From positions 1-64,000 of the forward strand of contig NZ_JAMHGA010000037.1 of NCBI RefSeq assembly GCF_023660105.1: DNA of 64,000 nt. The letters are read 5' to 3'. The position numbers and the translations under genes are program-made. Below the pieces are notes generated by a model. It was not told the DNA's origin and did no database searches. It saw nothing but the letters and a program-made list of their open reading frames with translations. The DNA is from Desulfovibrio aminophilus (GTDB lineage: Bacteria; Desulfobacterota; Desulfovibrionia; Desulfovibrionales; Desulfovibrionaceae). Of this stretch, positions 8,829 to 17,038 are shown piece after piece. How positions within the stretch are numbered: the first letter of the stretch is position 1; each line of letters starts with the position of its first letter.

Positions 8829-9992
8829 TTATTCGTCCTTGGAGGCGCGTCCGGAAAGGATTTCCGGGCGGGGCAGCCGCGCGGTGAAGGTCGTTCCCCG
8901 CCCCGGGACGGACTCCACTTCCAGGATTCCCCCGTGCTGCTCGACGATTTTCCGGCTGGCCGCCAGACCCAGGCCCGTGCCCCGGCCGCCCTTGGTGCTG
9001 AAGAACACGGTGAAAAGCATGTCCACGGTGTCCGCGTCCATGCCCGGGCCGTTGTCCCGCACCACGTAGCGCACGCCGCCGCCCGCGTCCGGCTCCACCC
9101 GCAGCTCCACGCGGCACGGCTCCGGGCGCTCCGCCGCCTCGGCGCAGGCGTCCAGGGCGTTGACCACGAGATTGAGCAGGCAGCGGTGCATGGCCTCGGG
9201 GTCCAGCACGGCCGGGGGCAGGTCCGGAGCCGCGTCCAGGACCAGCTCGGCCCCCTGTTCCTCGGCCCGCGCGCGCATCAGGGCGCGGACCTCCTCCAGG
9301 GGCGCGGTCGGGTCCGTCGGGCGCGGGCGCAGTTCCTCGGGCCGGGAGTAGTCCAGCAGGGCCAGGGAGAGGTCCTTGATCTTCTCCACGTTGGCCTTGA
9401 GCATCTCCCAGCCCTGCTCCAGGTACACCCGGCGGTCCTGCTTGAGGCCCTGCTCCAGGAGGAAGATGCAGCCCTCCAGGCCCCCGGCGATGTTCTTGAT
9501 GGCGTGGGCCATGCCCGCGGCGGCCTGCCCGGCGGCGGCCAGGCGTTCGGAGCGCACGAGTTCGCGGGACTTCTCCTCCACCAGCCGCTCCAGGTTGGTG
9601 GTGTACTCCCGCAGCTTGCGCCGCAGAAGGCTTCGCTCGCGGGCCCGCCTGAGGGCGATCTCCAGGATCGCGTCGTTGACGGGCTTGGTCACGAAGTCCG
9701 TGGCCTCGCGCTGCATGCTCTGGATGGCCAGATCCATGTCCCCGTGGCCGGTGATCATGATCACCTCCACGTCCGGGTCGCGCTGCTTGAGCCGCTGCAG
9801 GAGCTCGATGCCGTCCATGCCGGGCATCTTGATGTCCGAGAGCACCACGCCCGGCCGGACGCGGTCGAACACGGCCAGGGCCTCCTCGCCGGTGCGGGCC
9901 GTGTGCACCACGTACCCGGCGTCGGCCAGGGACAGGGAGAGCACCGTGCGGATGCCTTCCTCGTCATCCACCAGCAGCAGATTTCGGTCCAT
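8829..9992 (-). CDS. REC-histidine kinase hybrid (no PAS)
   Basis: 387 residues: receiver with D53 in LSDIKMPGMDG and K103 in VTKPV, a coiled linker (~112-150), HisKA with H163 in MAHAIKNIAGG, and a HATPase (NALDAC, DNGPGMD, RGTGLGLA). The first ~140 residues align closely with the kinase at 4351-6267, including ITGHGD-like and REYT-NLERLV-like segments, so the two arose by duplication. The ATG overlaps the last 29 bases of the membrane kinase upstream, which makes that kinase the natural phosphate donor to this receiver. There is no DNA-binding domain. Confidence 0.88.
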   Translation of the reverse strand: MDRNLLLVDDEEGIRTVLSLSLADAGYVVHTARTGEEALAVFDRVRPGVVLSDIKMPGMDGIELLQRLKQRDPDVEVIMITGHGDMDLAIQSMQREATDFVTKPVNDAILEIALRRARERSLLRRKLREYTTNLERLVEEKSRELVRSERLAAAGQAAAGMAHAIKNIAGGLEGCIFLLEQGLKQDRRVYLEQGWEMLKANVEKIKDLSLALLDYSRPEELRPRPTDPTAPLEEVRALMRARAEEQGAELVLDAAPDLPPAVLDPEAMHRCLLNLVVNALDACAEAAERPEPCRVELRVEPDAGGGVRYVVRDNGPGMDADTVDMLFTVFFSTKGGRGTGLGLAASRKIVEQHGGILEVESVPGRGTTFTARLPRPEILSGRASKDE

Positions 9993-12273
9993 TCCTCTCC
10001 CCCTCGTTGCTCCATTCCGGGAAAGTCATCACGAAGCGGGTCCACTCCCCCTCCACGGATTCGGCGCGGATGGTCCCGCCGCAGTCCTTGATGATCCCGT
10101 AGCTGATGGACAGCCCCAGGCCCGTGCCCTTGCCGACCTTCTTGGTGGTGAAGAACGGCTCGAAGATCTTGTCCAGGATGCCCTTGGGAATGCCCCGGCC
10201 GGAGTCCTCCACCTCCACGCCCACGCCCCCGGCGAGCCGCCGCGTGGTCAGGGTGATCCGCTTCGCGCCCTGAGGGGCCGTGGGCCCGGCCCACTTCTCC
10301 TCGATGGCGTCGCGGGCGTTGATGAGCATGTTGATGAAGACCTGCTCCAGCCGCCCGGGGTCGGCCTTGATCGGCGGCAGACCCTCGTCCAGCCGCCAGT
10401 CCACGGCGATCTCCCGCAGCTTGAGCTGCTGGCTGAAGATGTCGAAGGCCCGCCGCAGGACCTCGTTGACCCGCACGGGCTCCAGGCTCATCTCCGGCTT
10501 GCGGCCGAACTCCCGCAGATGGTTGATGATCCGGGTGGCCCGGTCCACATGGCTGTCGATCTCCCGGGCCATGGTGCCCAGGATCTCGGCGTCGATGGGC
10601 TCCTGGCGGCCGATCTTGCGGGCGATGAAGCTGCTGGCGGTCTTGATCACCGAGAGCGGCTGGTTCAGCTCGTGGGCCACGCCGGTGGCCATCTCGCCGA
10701 GGGTGGCCATCTTCGAGGCCTGGATGAGCTGCTGCTCGGTCTCCAGACGCTTGGTGATGTCGCTGGTGGTCACGAGCAGGACCTTGCGGCCGGAATACTC
10801 CGAGGGCGAGACGCGCACGGTGACGTAGATGCTGCGGCCGTCCCGGATCACATGCTTGGTCCGGTCCAGGACGCGGGTCTGGCGCAGCAGGTCGGCCATG
10901 GTCTCGCGCTCTTCCGCGCGCCAGCGTTCGAGGAAGGAGGTGCCCACCAGCTCGGCCTTCTCGAAGCCGTAGATGGCCTGGGCCGACTCGTTGCAGTCCA
11001 GGACGTTCAGCGTCTCGGCGTCGAGCACGAACAACGGGTTGGGCGTATTCTTGAAGATGGCCAGGTACTTGCGCTCGGAGCGCTCGAGCTTCTGCTCCAG
11101 CTGCTTGCGCGAGGAGATGTCCAGGCTCATCTCCATGGCGGCCACGATCTCGCCCTCGGCGTTGCGCACCGGCGAGGTGGTCACCAGCCAGTGCCGCATG
11201 CGGCCGTCGGCGTCCGGCCCCGACTCCTCGCTGCAGTAGGAACGGCCGGTCTGGAAGGTCAGCTCCACGGGGCAATTGGGGCACTTTTCGTTGCGCCCCT
11301 TGTAGGCGTGGTAGCAGAAGTCCGCGTTCTTCGGCTTGAACTTCTCCTTGAATTCCAAATTGTAACGCAGCAGGCGGAAGTTGCGGTCCTGGACCGTGAT
11401 GATGCAGGGCACGTGCGAGAAGAGGTACTGGTACTCGTCCCGCTGGCGGTTCAGCTCGATCTGCTTGTTGCTGATGTCCCGGCCCATGTCCGTGATGGAC
11501 TTGGCCAGCTGGCCCATCTCGTCCTCGTGGTCGATGTCGATGCGCGAGCACTGCCCGCCCTGGGCGATGAGCTGGGTGCCCACGATGAGCCTGCGGATGG
11601 GCCGGATCACGAAGCGGAGCATGAAGATATAGATGACCGAGGCCAGGACGAGGAAGACCACGGCCGTGAAGCCGATGATCCGGTTCTTGAAGAGCGCCAC
11701 CTCGCGGTCCAGCTCGTCCAGGGAGACGACCACGTCGATGGCCCCGAGGATCTTCTTGTCCTTGGAGTGGTAGTGGCAGCCCTCGGTGCAGCCGGGCTCG
11801 TTGTAGACCGGGTCGAGAATGCCCATGAGCCTGGTCCCGTCCCAGTTTTCGAAGACCCGGATGCGCTCGTTCAAGGCCAGCGAGGAAAGCGGAGGAGAAA
11901 CGCGGTGGCAGACGTGGCAGGCCTCGGCCTCGATGTTCGTGCGGGTGTCGATCTCCCGCTCCACGTTGGAATACTTGATCTCCCCGGCCTTGTTGTAGAT
12001 GCGCAGGGCCAGGATGTCCTTCTGGCGTCCGATGTTGGCGATGATCTGCTGGATGTCCTCGCGGGAGTTCAGCATCATGGCGTAATGGGTGCCGAGCTTG
12101 ATGGTCGTGCCCAGGCGGTCGGCCTCGGCCACCATGTAGCCCATGAGCTGCTCCTCCTGATGCACGATGGCCATGTAGGACAGGCCGGCGATGCTCAGGA
12201 ACAGGCAAAGCCCCGTGGAGATGATGAGCTTGGCGGTGAGGCTCTGCCGCACCAGCTTCGGAATGCCCCGCAT
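9964..12273 (-). CDS. Membrane histidine kinase with periplasmic heme-c-like motif and PAS domains
   Basis: A 769-residue kinase from the ATG at 12273. TM1 is residues ~15-37. The periplasmic sensor (~38-198) holds a CxxCH (C119-H123, sequence CHVCH) and a CX3CH (C162-H167), suggesting covalent heme c. TM2 is ~199-220, then HAMP, PAS with the cysteine motif C320/C331/C334, a second PAS, HisKA ([13 protein letters not shown]) and HATPase ([17 protein letters not shown]). Heme-c periplasmic sensor domains are known in Geobacter chemoreceptors; here the heme is inferred from the motif. It reads divergently from tmc and overlaps the REC-kinase gene downstream, so it may sense periplasmic redox state. 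Confidence 0.88.
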   Translation of the reverse strand: MRGIPKLVRQSLTAKLIISTGLCLFLSIAGLSYMAIVHQEEQLMGYMVAEADRLGTTIKLGTHYAMMLNSREDIQQIIANIGRQKDILALRIYNKAGEIKYSNVEREIDTRTNIEAEACHVCHRVSPPLSSLALNERIRVFENWDGTRLMGILDPVYNEPGCTEGCHYHSKDKKILGAIDVVVSLDELDREVALFKNRIIGFTAVVFLVLASVIYIFMLRFVIRPIRRLIVGTQLIAQGGQCSRIDIDHEDEMGQLAKSITDMGRDISNKQIELNRQRDEYQYLFSHVPCIITVQDRNFRLLRYNLEFKEKFKPKNADFCYHAYKGRNEKCPNCPVELTFQTGRSYCSEESGPDADGRMRHWLVTTSPVRNAEGEIVAAMEMSLDISSRKQLEQKLERSERKYLAIFKNTPNPLFVLDAETLNVLDCNESAQAIYGFEKAELVGTSFLERWRAEERETMADLLRQTRVLDRTKHVIRDGRSIYVTVRVSPSEYSGRKVLLVTTSDITKRLETEQQLIQASKMATLGEMATGVAHELNQPLSVIKTASSFIARKIGRQEPIDAEILGTMAREIDSHVDRATRIINHLREFGRKPEMSLEPVRVNEVLRRAFDIFSQQLKLREIAVDWRLDEGLPPIKADPGRLEQVFINMLINARDAIEEKWAGPTAPQGAKRITLTTRRLAGGVGVEVEDSGRGIPKGILDKIFEPFFTTKKVGKGTGLGLSISYGIIKDCGGTIRAESVEGEWTRFVMTFPEWSNEGERNGPKSAAGG

Positions 12274-12707
12274 GTTCCCAGCCCGCCTCCCCCGGCCTCT
12301 CGTTTTCAGGGAGAGCGCCTCGATCCGCCCGGGAACCGGGCCCCGGCGCATTGCCTACCGAAACGCTCTTGTATGCTATCGCATATCAATTTGCATTGTC
12401 ATTACTTTTTTGTCCAAGCAAAGTATACTCGTTTTGTCTGAATACTGCAAAGACGTACTAAATTAGTCGGGAATGAACCGTGACGGGCGATACTGTAGTA
12501 AAAAAATCCATGATTCCGACGCTGGCCTTTTTTTTGCCGAAACCCTCTTTCCAAAATACGAAAAAGATGTTAGTGTCGCAGTATTAAATAAGTATATCAA
12601 TATCTTGTATCATTCATGACACGTGGTAAGTTCTCTTTTTCGTGTGCCCGCGCCCCGGTCACCCGTTTCGATCGGTGCGCCAACCTCAATTGAGTTAAGG
12701 AGGCCCT
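12274..12707. other. Divergent AT-rich intergenic region between sensor kinase and tmc operon
   Basis: This 434-base region holds no gene. It is clearly more AT-rich than its surroundings from about 12360 to 12650. It contains a GG-N10-GC element read toward tmcD (12523-12538) and an 11-base perfect palindrome ACTAAATTAGT at 12457-12467 that could be an operator. A good ribosome site TAAGGAGG precedes tmcD. Both divergent transcripts must start here. Confidence 0.6.
12523..12538 (+). promoter_or_regulatory. Candidate sigma54 promoter of the tmc operon
   Basis: The sequence TGGC at 12523-12526 and TTGC at 12534-12537 places GG and GC exactly ten bases apart, as in -24/-12 promoters. The bases between are mostly T and do not match the usual AC after TGGC. 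The start would fall about 155 bases before tmcD. No sigma54 activator gene is present in this window, so support is sequence-only. Confidence 0.35.
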
Positions 12708-13970
12708 ATGCTGCACCCTGCTTCGTCATGGGACTGGCAGCCTGGTGAGCGAGTGGTGCTGGACTCCACCGCCTGTCCGGCGCCGCATGAATGGCAGGAG
12801 GAGCCCTACGTCTCGCCCGACGGCGAGAAACTCGGGGCGATCGTCCGCCTGGACGACGGCCTTTTCACCCTCTGCGTGAACGGAACTCCCTGGGAAGCCT
12901 CGTTCGACAAGATCTGGAGCCCCCGCTTCAGCCCGGACGGACGGCTGACCGCCATCGTGCAGCAGGATGGTGAATGGACCATGGCCGTGGAAGGCGAAAC
13001 CTGGCCCGAAAACTACGCCTACCTCTGGTCCACCATGTTTTCGGCCGACGGCTCCGTCATCGCCGCGGCCATCCAGCAGGACGGCGAATACGGCCTGTGC
13101 GTGGACGGCGCTCCCTGGGAGACCCTCTACGAGAACGCCAACCAGTTCACCCTGAGCCGTGACGGCCAGGCCACGGCCGCCGTGGTCCAGGTGCAGTCCA
13201 TGGCCGCCGCGGACCTCGCCGCCTTCCAGCGCGGCGTGTTCTCGGTGGCGGTCAACGGACAGGCCTGGGACCGCACCTTCGTCAACGTCTACACCCCGAC
13301 CTTCGATCCCTCGGGCAGCCGCGTGGCCGCCCAGGTCCGCCTCAACCTCTACGATTACAGCATCGTGGTGGACGGCGAGACCTGGAAGCAGACCTACGCC
13401 TGCGTCTGGGAACCCCGCTTCAACCCGACCTCCGGCGCGGTGGTCGCGCCGGTGCGCGTCGCCGGTTCCTGGGGCCTGGCCCAGGACGGCCAGATCATCT
13501 GGGAGCCGGTCTTCGCCCAGTGCTGGCAGCAGGCCTTCAGCCGCGACGGCAAGACCATCGCCGCCATCGTGGCCCCGGGCTACGGCAAGTTCACCGTGGC
13601 CGTGAACGCCAAGCCCTGGGCCGCCACCTTCCCGGTGGTGACCGACCTGGCCCTGGCGGCGGACGGCAAGCGCGCCGCGGCCCTGGGCAACGAATACAAC
13701 GCCAACTGGCAGGTGGTCGTGGACGGCCGCCCCTGGGACGGCGTCTTCGACATGGCCTGGAAGCCGGTCTTCAGCCCCGACGGCGCCCGCGTGGCCGCCA
13801 AGGTCGAGCGCGGGGGACGCCAGAACGTCCTGCTCGACGGCAAGCCCTACAAGCGGGACTTCGAACAGGTCTGGGAGCCGGTCTTCAGCCCCGACGGCTC
13901 CAAGGTGCTCATCCGCGCCCGCGACGGCGGCAAATACCTCCGAATCGTGGCTCAGGCCGCGGACTTCTAA
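12708..13970 (+). CDS. tmcD: TmcD, cytoplasmic beta-propeller-like subunit of the Tmc complex
   Basis: A 420-residue protein built of about eight ~45-residue repeats with the pattern W-x2-x-F-SPDG-x3-A-A-x-V, then VDG-x-PW. This is a TolB/PD40-type propeller signature. It has no signal peptide or membrane span, so it should sit on the cytoplasmic face. In Desulfovibrio the fourth gene of the tmc operon encodes such a Trp-rich protein of unclear role; here it comes first. TAAGGAGG ten bases before the ATG gives a confident start. It is followed by tmcC after 11 bases. Confidence 0.85.
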   Translation: MLHPASSWDWQPGERVVLDSTACPAPHEWQEEPYVSPDGEKLGAIVRLDDGLFTLCVNGTPWEASFDKIWSPRFSPDGRLTAIVQQDGEWTMAVEGETWPENYAYLWSTMFSADGSVIAAAIQQDGEYGLCVDGAPWETLYENANQFTLSRDGQATAAVVQVQSMAAADLAAFQRGVFSVAVNGQAWDRTFVNVYTPTFDPSGSRVAAQVRLNLYDYSIVVDGETWKQTYACVWEPRFNPTSGAVVAPVRVAGSWGLAQDGQIIWEPVFAQCWQQAFSRDGKTIAAIVAPGYGKFTVAVNAKPWAATFPVVTDLALAADGKRAAALGNEYNANWQVVVDGRPWDGVFDMAWKPVFSPDGARVAAKVERGGRQNVLLDGKPYKRDFEQVWEPVFSPDGSKVLIRARDGGKYLRIVAQAADF

Positions 13971-13981
13971 GGGAGGAAGCG

Positions 13982-14641
13982 ATGCACGACATCTACAACC
14001 TGGTCACCGGACCCCTGGCCTGGCTGGCCTGGGCCATCTTCATCGTGGGCTCCGTCTACCGCCTGGCCATCATGTACATCCTGGCCAAGAAGAAGGACGC
14101 CGCCTCCATGGCCTACATGAGCTGGGGCTTCTCCCTGCGCTCGATCATCAACTGGCTCATTCCGTTCAACGCCCTGGGATGGCGCAGGAACCCGGTCATG
14201 ACCGTGGCCACCTTCGCCTTCCACATCTGCCTGGTGCTGGCGCCGATCTTCCTCCTGGCCCACGTGGTCCTGTGGGATCAGTTCTTCGGCGTGGAGTACC
14301 CCGTGTTCCGCGAGAACGTCACCGACATCATGAGCATGATCGTGGTGGCGGGCGCGCTGGTGTTCGCCGGACGCCGCCTGTTCCAGAAGGAAGTCCGCTA
14401 CGTGACCACCTGCCAGGATTGGCTCATCCTGGTCATCGCGGTCCTGCCCTTCCTCACCGGCATCCTGGCCTATCACCAGATCTTCAACTATCAGACCATG
14501 GTCATCCTGCACATCCTGACCGGCGAGATCATGCTCGCGGCCATTCCGTTCACGCGGTTGTCGCACATGCTCTTCGCCGTGTTCACTCGCGCCTACATGG
14601 GCTCCGAGTTCGGCGGCGTGCGTCGGGTCAAGGACTGGTAA
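13982..14641 (+). CDS. tmcC: TmcC, membrane cytochrome b subunit of Tmc complex
   Basis: A 219-residue protein with about five hydrophobic helices (~10-33, ~73-95, ~110-127, ~140-162, ~168-190), as in NarI/DsrM-like cytochrome b subunits. Histidines within or next to helices (near residues 80, 91, 162, 173 and 186) could ligate heme b. It would take electrons from the periplasmic cytochrome and pass them to TmcB on the cytoplasmic side, or exchange with quinone. GGAGG precedes the ATG. The small size matches known TmcC. Confidence 0.88.
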   Translation: MHDIYNLVTGPLAWLAWAIFIVGSVYRLAIMYILAKKKDAASMAYMSWGFSLRSIINWLIPFNALGWRRNPVMTVATFAFHICLVLAPIFLLAHVVLWDQFFGVEYPVFRENVTDIMSMIVVAGALVFAGRRLFQKEVRYVTTCQDWLILVIAVLPFLTGILAYHQIFNYQTMVILHILTGEIMLAAIPFTRLSHMLFAVFTRAYMGSEFGGVRRVKDW

Positions 14642-14664
14642 GCCCCTGAAGGAGGAAGAAATAC

Positions 14665-15981
14665 ATGGGCATCCAAGACAGACTCATCGAGGACGTCGGC
14701 CTCCGCGAGGGGGTCAAGCGCCTCACCGAGGATAAAATCGAAAAGGTCGTGCAGGGCGTCCTCAAGGGCGAAACCGGCGCGCGCCTGGCGGCCTACAACG
14801 AGATCTGCATGCGCTGCGGTCTCTGTTCCGAGGCCTGCCACTTCTACCTCTCCCACGACGGCGATCCCAGCTACTCACCCGTGGGCAAGGTGCAGCAGAC
14901 CATGGCCCAGCTGATCAAGAAGAAGGGCCGGGTCAGCCCGGACGATATCTACGGCATGGCCCAGATCGCCTACACCGAATGCAACCTCTGCCGCCGCTGC
15001 GTGCACTTCTGCCCCGTGGGCATCGACACCGGCTACATCATGAGCACGGTGCGCCGCATCTGCCACAAGCTCGGAGTCACGCCGCAGTACATCCAGGACA
15101 CGGCCCACAGCCACTCGGCCACCTTCAACCAGATGTGGGTCAAGGACGACGAGTGGCCCGACTCCCTGCAGTGGCAGGAGGACGAGGCCCGCGAGGAGTT
15201 CCCCGGCCTGCGCATCCCGCTCGACAAGGAAGGCGCGGACATCTACTACTCGGTCATCGCGCCCGAGCCCAAGTTCCGCACCCAGCTCATCTACCAGGCC
15301 GCGGCCATCTTCAACGCCGCCGGCGTGGACTGGACCATGCCCTCCGAGCCAGGCTGGGACAACTCGGACATGTGCATGTTCACCGGCGACTTCGAGATGA
15401 TGGGACGCCTCAAGCGCCGCCACTTCGAGTCCGCCCAGAAGCTCAAGGTCAAGCGCATCGTCATGGGCGAGTGCGGCCACGCCTTCCGCTCGATCTACGA
15501 CATGGGCAACCGCTGGGTGGCCTGGAAGATGTACCCCGTGCCGGTCATCCACTCCATCGAGTTCTTCTGGGAACTCATGAAGCAGGGCAAGATCAAGTTG
15601 GCCAAGAAGTACCCCGGTCCGGTCACGGTGCATGACCCCTGCAACGTGGTCCGCGGCCGCGGCCATCATGAGAAACTCCGCGAGCTGGTCCGCTTCCTCA
15701 TCGACGGCGAGATCATCGAGACGGCCTCCAACCGCGAGCACAACATCTGCTGCACCGCGGGCGGCGGCGTGATCAACTGCGGCCCGCCGTTCAAGAACGT
15801 CCGTCTTGCCGGCAGCAAGGCCAAGGCCGACGAGCTGCGGGCCACCGGCGTGAAGACCATCGTGGCCCCCTGCCACAACTGCCACGGCGGTCTGGAAGAC
15901 ACGGTGAAGCGCTACGAGTTGGGCATGCACATCAAGTTCCTCGGCGACATCATCTACGAGTGCATGGAAAAGCCGAGCTAG
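14665..15981 (+). CDS. tmcB: TmcB, ferredoxin/CCG-domain iron-sulfur subunit of Tmc complex
   Basis: A 438-residue HdrD-like protein. Two ferredoxin-type clusters are seen: C48-x2-C51-x2-C54-x3-C58 and C106-x2-C109-x2-C112-x3-C116. A C-terminal CCG cysteine set (C327, C363-C364, C404-x2-C407) is the kind that binds the special 4Fe-4S site in heterodisulfide reductases. An earlier CCG copy is reduced to MGECGHAF near 268-275. This suggests thiol/disulfide or electron-transfer chemistry on the cytoplasmic side. It begins at an ATG after AAGGAGG, 23 bases past tmcC. Confidence 0.9.
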   Translation: MGIQDRLIEDVGLREGVKRLTEDKIEKVVQGVLKGETGARLAAYNEICMRCGLCSEACHFYLSHDGDPSYSPVGKVQQTMAQLIKKKGRVSPDDIYGMAQIAYTECNLCRRCVHFCPVGIDTGYIMSTVRRICHKLGVTPQYIQDTAHSHSATFNQMWVKDDEWPDSLQWQEDEAREEFPGLRIPLDKEGADIYYSVIAPEPKFRTQLIYQAAAIFNAAGVDWTMPSEPGWDNSDMCMFTGDFEMMGRLKRRHFESAQKLKVKRIVMGECGHAFRSIYDMGNRWVAWKMYPVPVIHSIEFFWELMKQGKIKLAKKYPGPVTVHDPCNVVRGRGHHEKLRELVRFLIDGEIIETASNREHNICCTAGGGVINCGPPFKNVRLAGSKAKADELRATGVKTIVAPCHNCHGGLEDTVKRYELGMHIKFLGDIIYECMEKPS

Positions 15982-15999
15982 GATCGCTGGAGGAAAACA

Positions 16000-16380
16000 A
16001 TGAAGAAAGCCACCATTGCCGTCCTGCTGGCCCTCTGGGTGCTGGTCCCGGCTTTGCGGGTCGCCGCCCAGGACGATCTCAAGGAGATCAAGTCGGAGGC
16101 CTTCGGCACGCTCCAGCGTCCGGCCGTGCCCTTCGACCACAACGTCCACAACGAGAAGGCCCAGATCGAGGACTGCCTGGCCTGTCACCACAGCGGCGAG
16201 AACGGCCGCCAGGACAAGACCACCGGCAGCGAGGGCACTCCCTGCTCCGAGTGCCACAAGGTCAAGCCCGCGGGCAAGACGACCTCGCTCATGCGCGCCT
16301 ACCACAAGCAGTGCATCGGTTGTCACACGGAAAAGAAGAAGGGCCCCGTCGCCTGCGGCGAGTGCCACATCCGCAAGTAG
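16000..16380 (+). CDS. tmcA: TmcA, tetraheme acidic (type II) cytochrome c3
   Basis: 126 residues with a Sec signal peptide (1-~23, cleavage near RVAAQ-DD). Four CxxCH heme sites are present: C59-H63, C82-H86, C105-H109 and C119-H123. Four other histidines (H47, H50, H64, H102) provide the distal ligands, so all four hemes can be bis-His as in cytochrome c3. All sites are CX2CH. It accepts electrons from periplasmic type I cytochrome c3/hydrogenase and passes them to TmcCB. It is last in the operon, followed by a strong terminator. Confidence 0.92.
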   Translation: MKKATIAVLLALWVLVPALRVAAQDDLKEIKSEAFGTLQRPAVPFDHNVHNEKAQIEDCLACHHSGENGRQDKTTGSEGTPCSECHKVKPAGKTTSLMRAYHKQCIGCHTEKKKGPVACGECHIRK

Positions 16381-16389
16381 TCTCCAACA

Positions 16390-16423
16390 CCGGGGGGCGG
16401 GGCCGTCCCGCCCCCCGGCTTTT
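16390..16423 (+). terminator. Rho-independent terminator of tmc operon
   Basis: A perfect 12-base stem (16390-16401 with 16407-16418) closes a 5-base loop and is followed by CTTTT. It sits ten bases after the tmcA stop. Confidence 0.9.
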
Positions 16424-16461
16424 CCCAGGACCCGCCACCCAGCGACAGGAGGCGACCAGCC

Positions 16462-16962
16462 ATGCACCTGTCCACGCGAAGCCGCTACGGCGTCCGCATC
16501 GTTCTGGACGTGGCCCTGCACCAGGCCGACGGCCCGGTGAAGGTTTCGGACATCGCCCTGCGCCAGAGCATCTCGCACAAGTATCTGGAGAAGATCATCA
16601 TCAGCCTGCGCCAGGCGAACATTCTCAGGAGCGTCCGGGGCTGCCGGGGAGGCATCCTCCTGGCCCGGCCCAAGGATGAGATCACGGCCGGAGAGCTGGT
16701 GCGCGTGCTGGAGGGCAAGAAGGCCCTCACGGACTGCGCCAACCCCGACACCCGCTGCGTGCCCTGCCAGCGCACCCAGGGCTGCCCGGCCCAGCGCCTC
16801 TGGTTCGAGGCCAGCCGCGCCCTGTTCGACACCCTGGACAACATCACCATGGCCGACGTCATCGCCTGGCAGGGCGAGATGCAAGAGGACTCGGCGGCCT
16901 TCTGCCGCCTGCCCCGCTGCCTGGATCAGGCGGGCGAACCGCGCGTCAGCCTTTCCTTCTGA
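16462..16962 (+). CDS. Rrf2/IscR-family transcriptional regulator
   Basis: 166 residues beginning MHLSTRSRYGVRIVLDVAL, with the winged-helix pattern and the Rrf2 wing RGCRGGILLARP. Cysteines in DCANPDTRCVPCQRTQGCP (near 93-111) resemble, but do not match exactly, the three-Cys Fe-S or redox site of IscR/NsrR; further cysteines lie at the C-terminus. It follows the tmc terminator with its own GGAGG, so it is expressed separately or by read-through. Position suggests it may control the redox genes nearby; targets are not known. Confidence 0.86.
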   Translation: MHLSTRSRYGVRIVLDVALHQADGPVKVSDIALRQSISHKYLEKIIISLRQANILRSVRGCRGGILLARPKDEITAGELVRVLEGKKALTDCANPDTRCVPCQRTQGCPAQRLWFEASRALFDTLDNITMADVIAWQGEMQEDSAAFCRLPRCLDQAGEPRVSLSF

Positions 16963-16979
16963 CTCCGCCCGGACGGACG

Positions 16980-17018
16980 AAAAACGCCGGCCTCCCATCC
17001 AGGGAGGCCGGCGTTTTT
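16980..17018. terminator. Bidirectional terminator between the Rrf2 gene and asnS
   Basis: A perfect 17-base stem (16980-16996 with 17002-17018) and 5-base loop, with A5 on the left and T5 on the right, serves the convergent genes on both strands. Confidence 0.92.
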
Positions 17019-17038
17019 CGTTGGCGCTGGGTTTCGGC

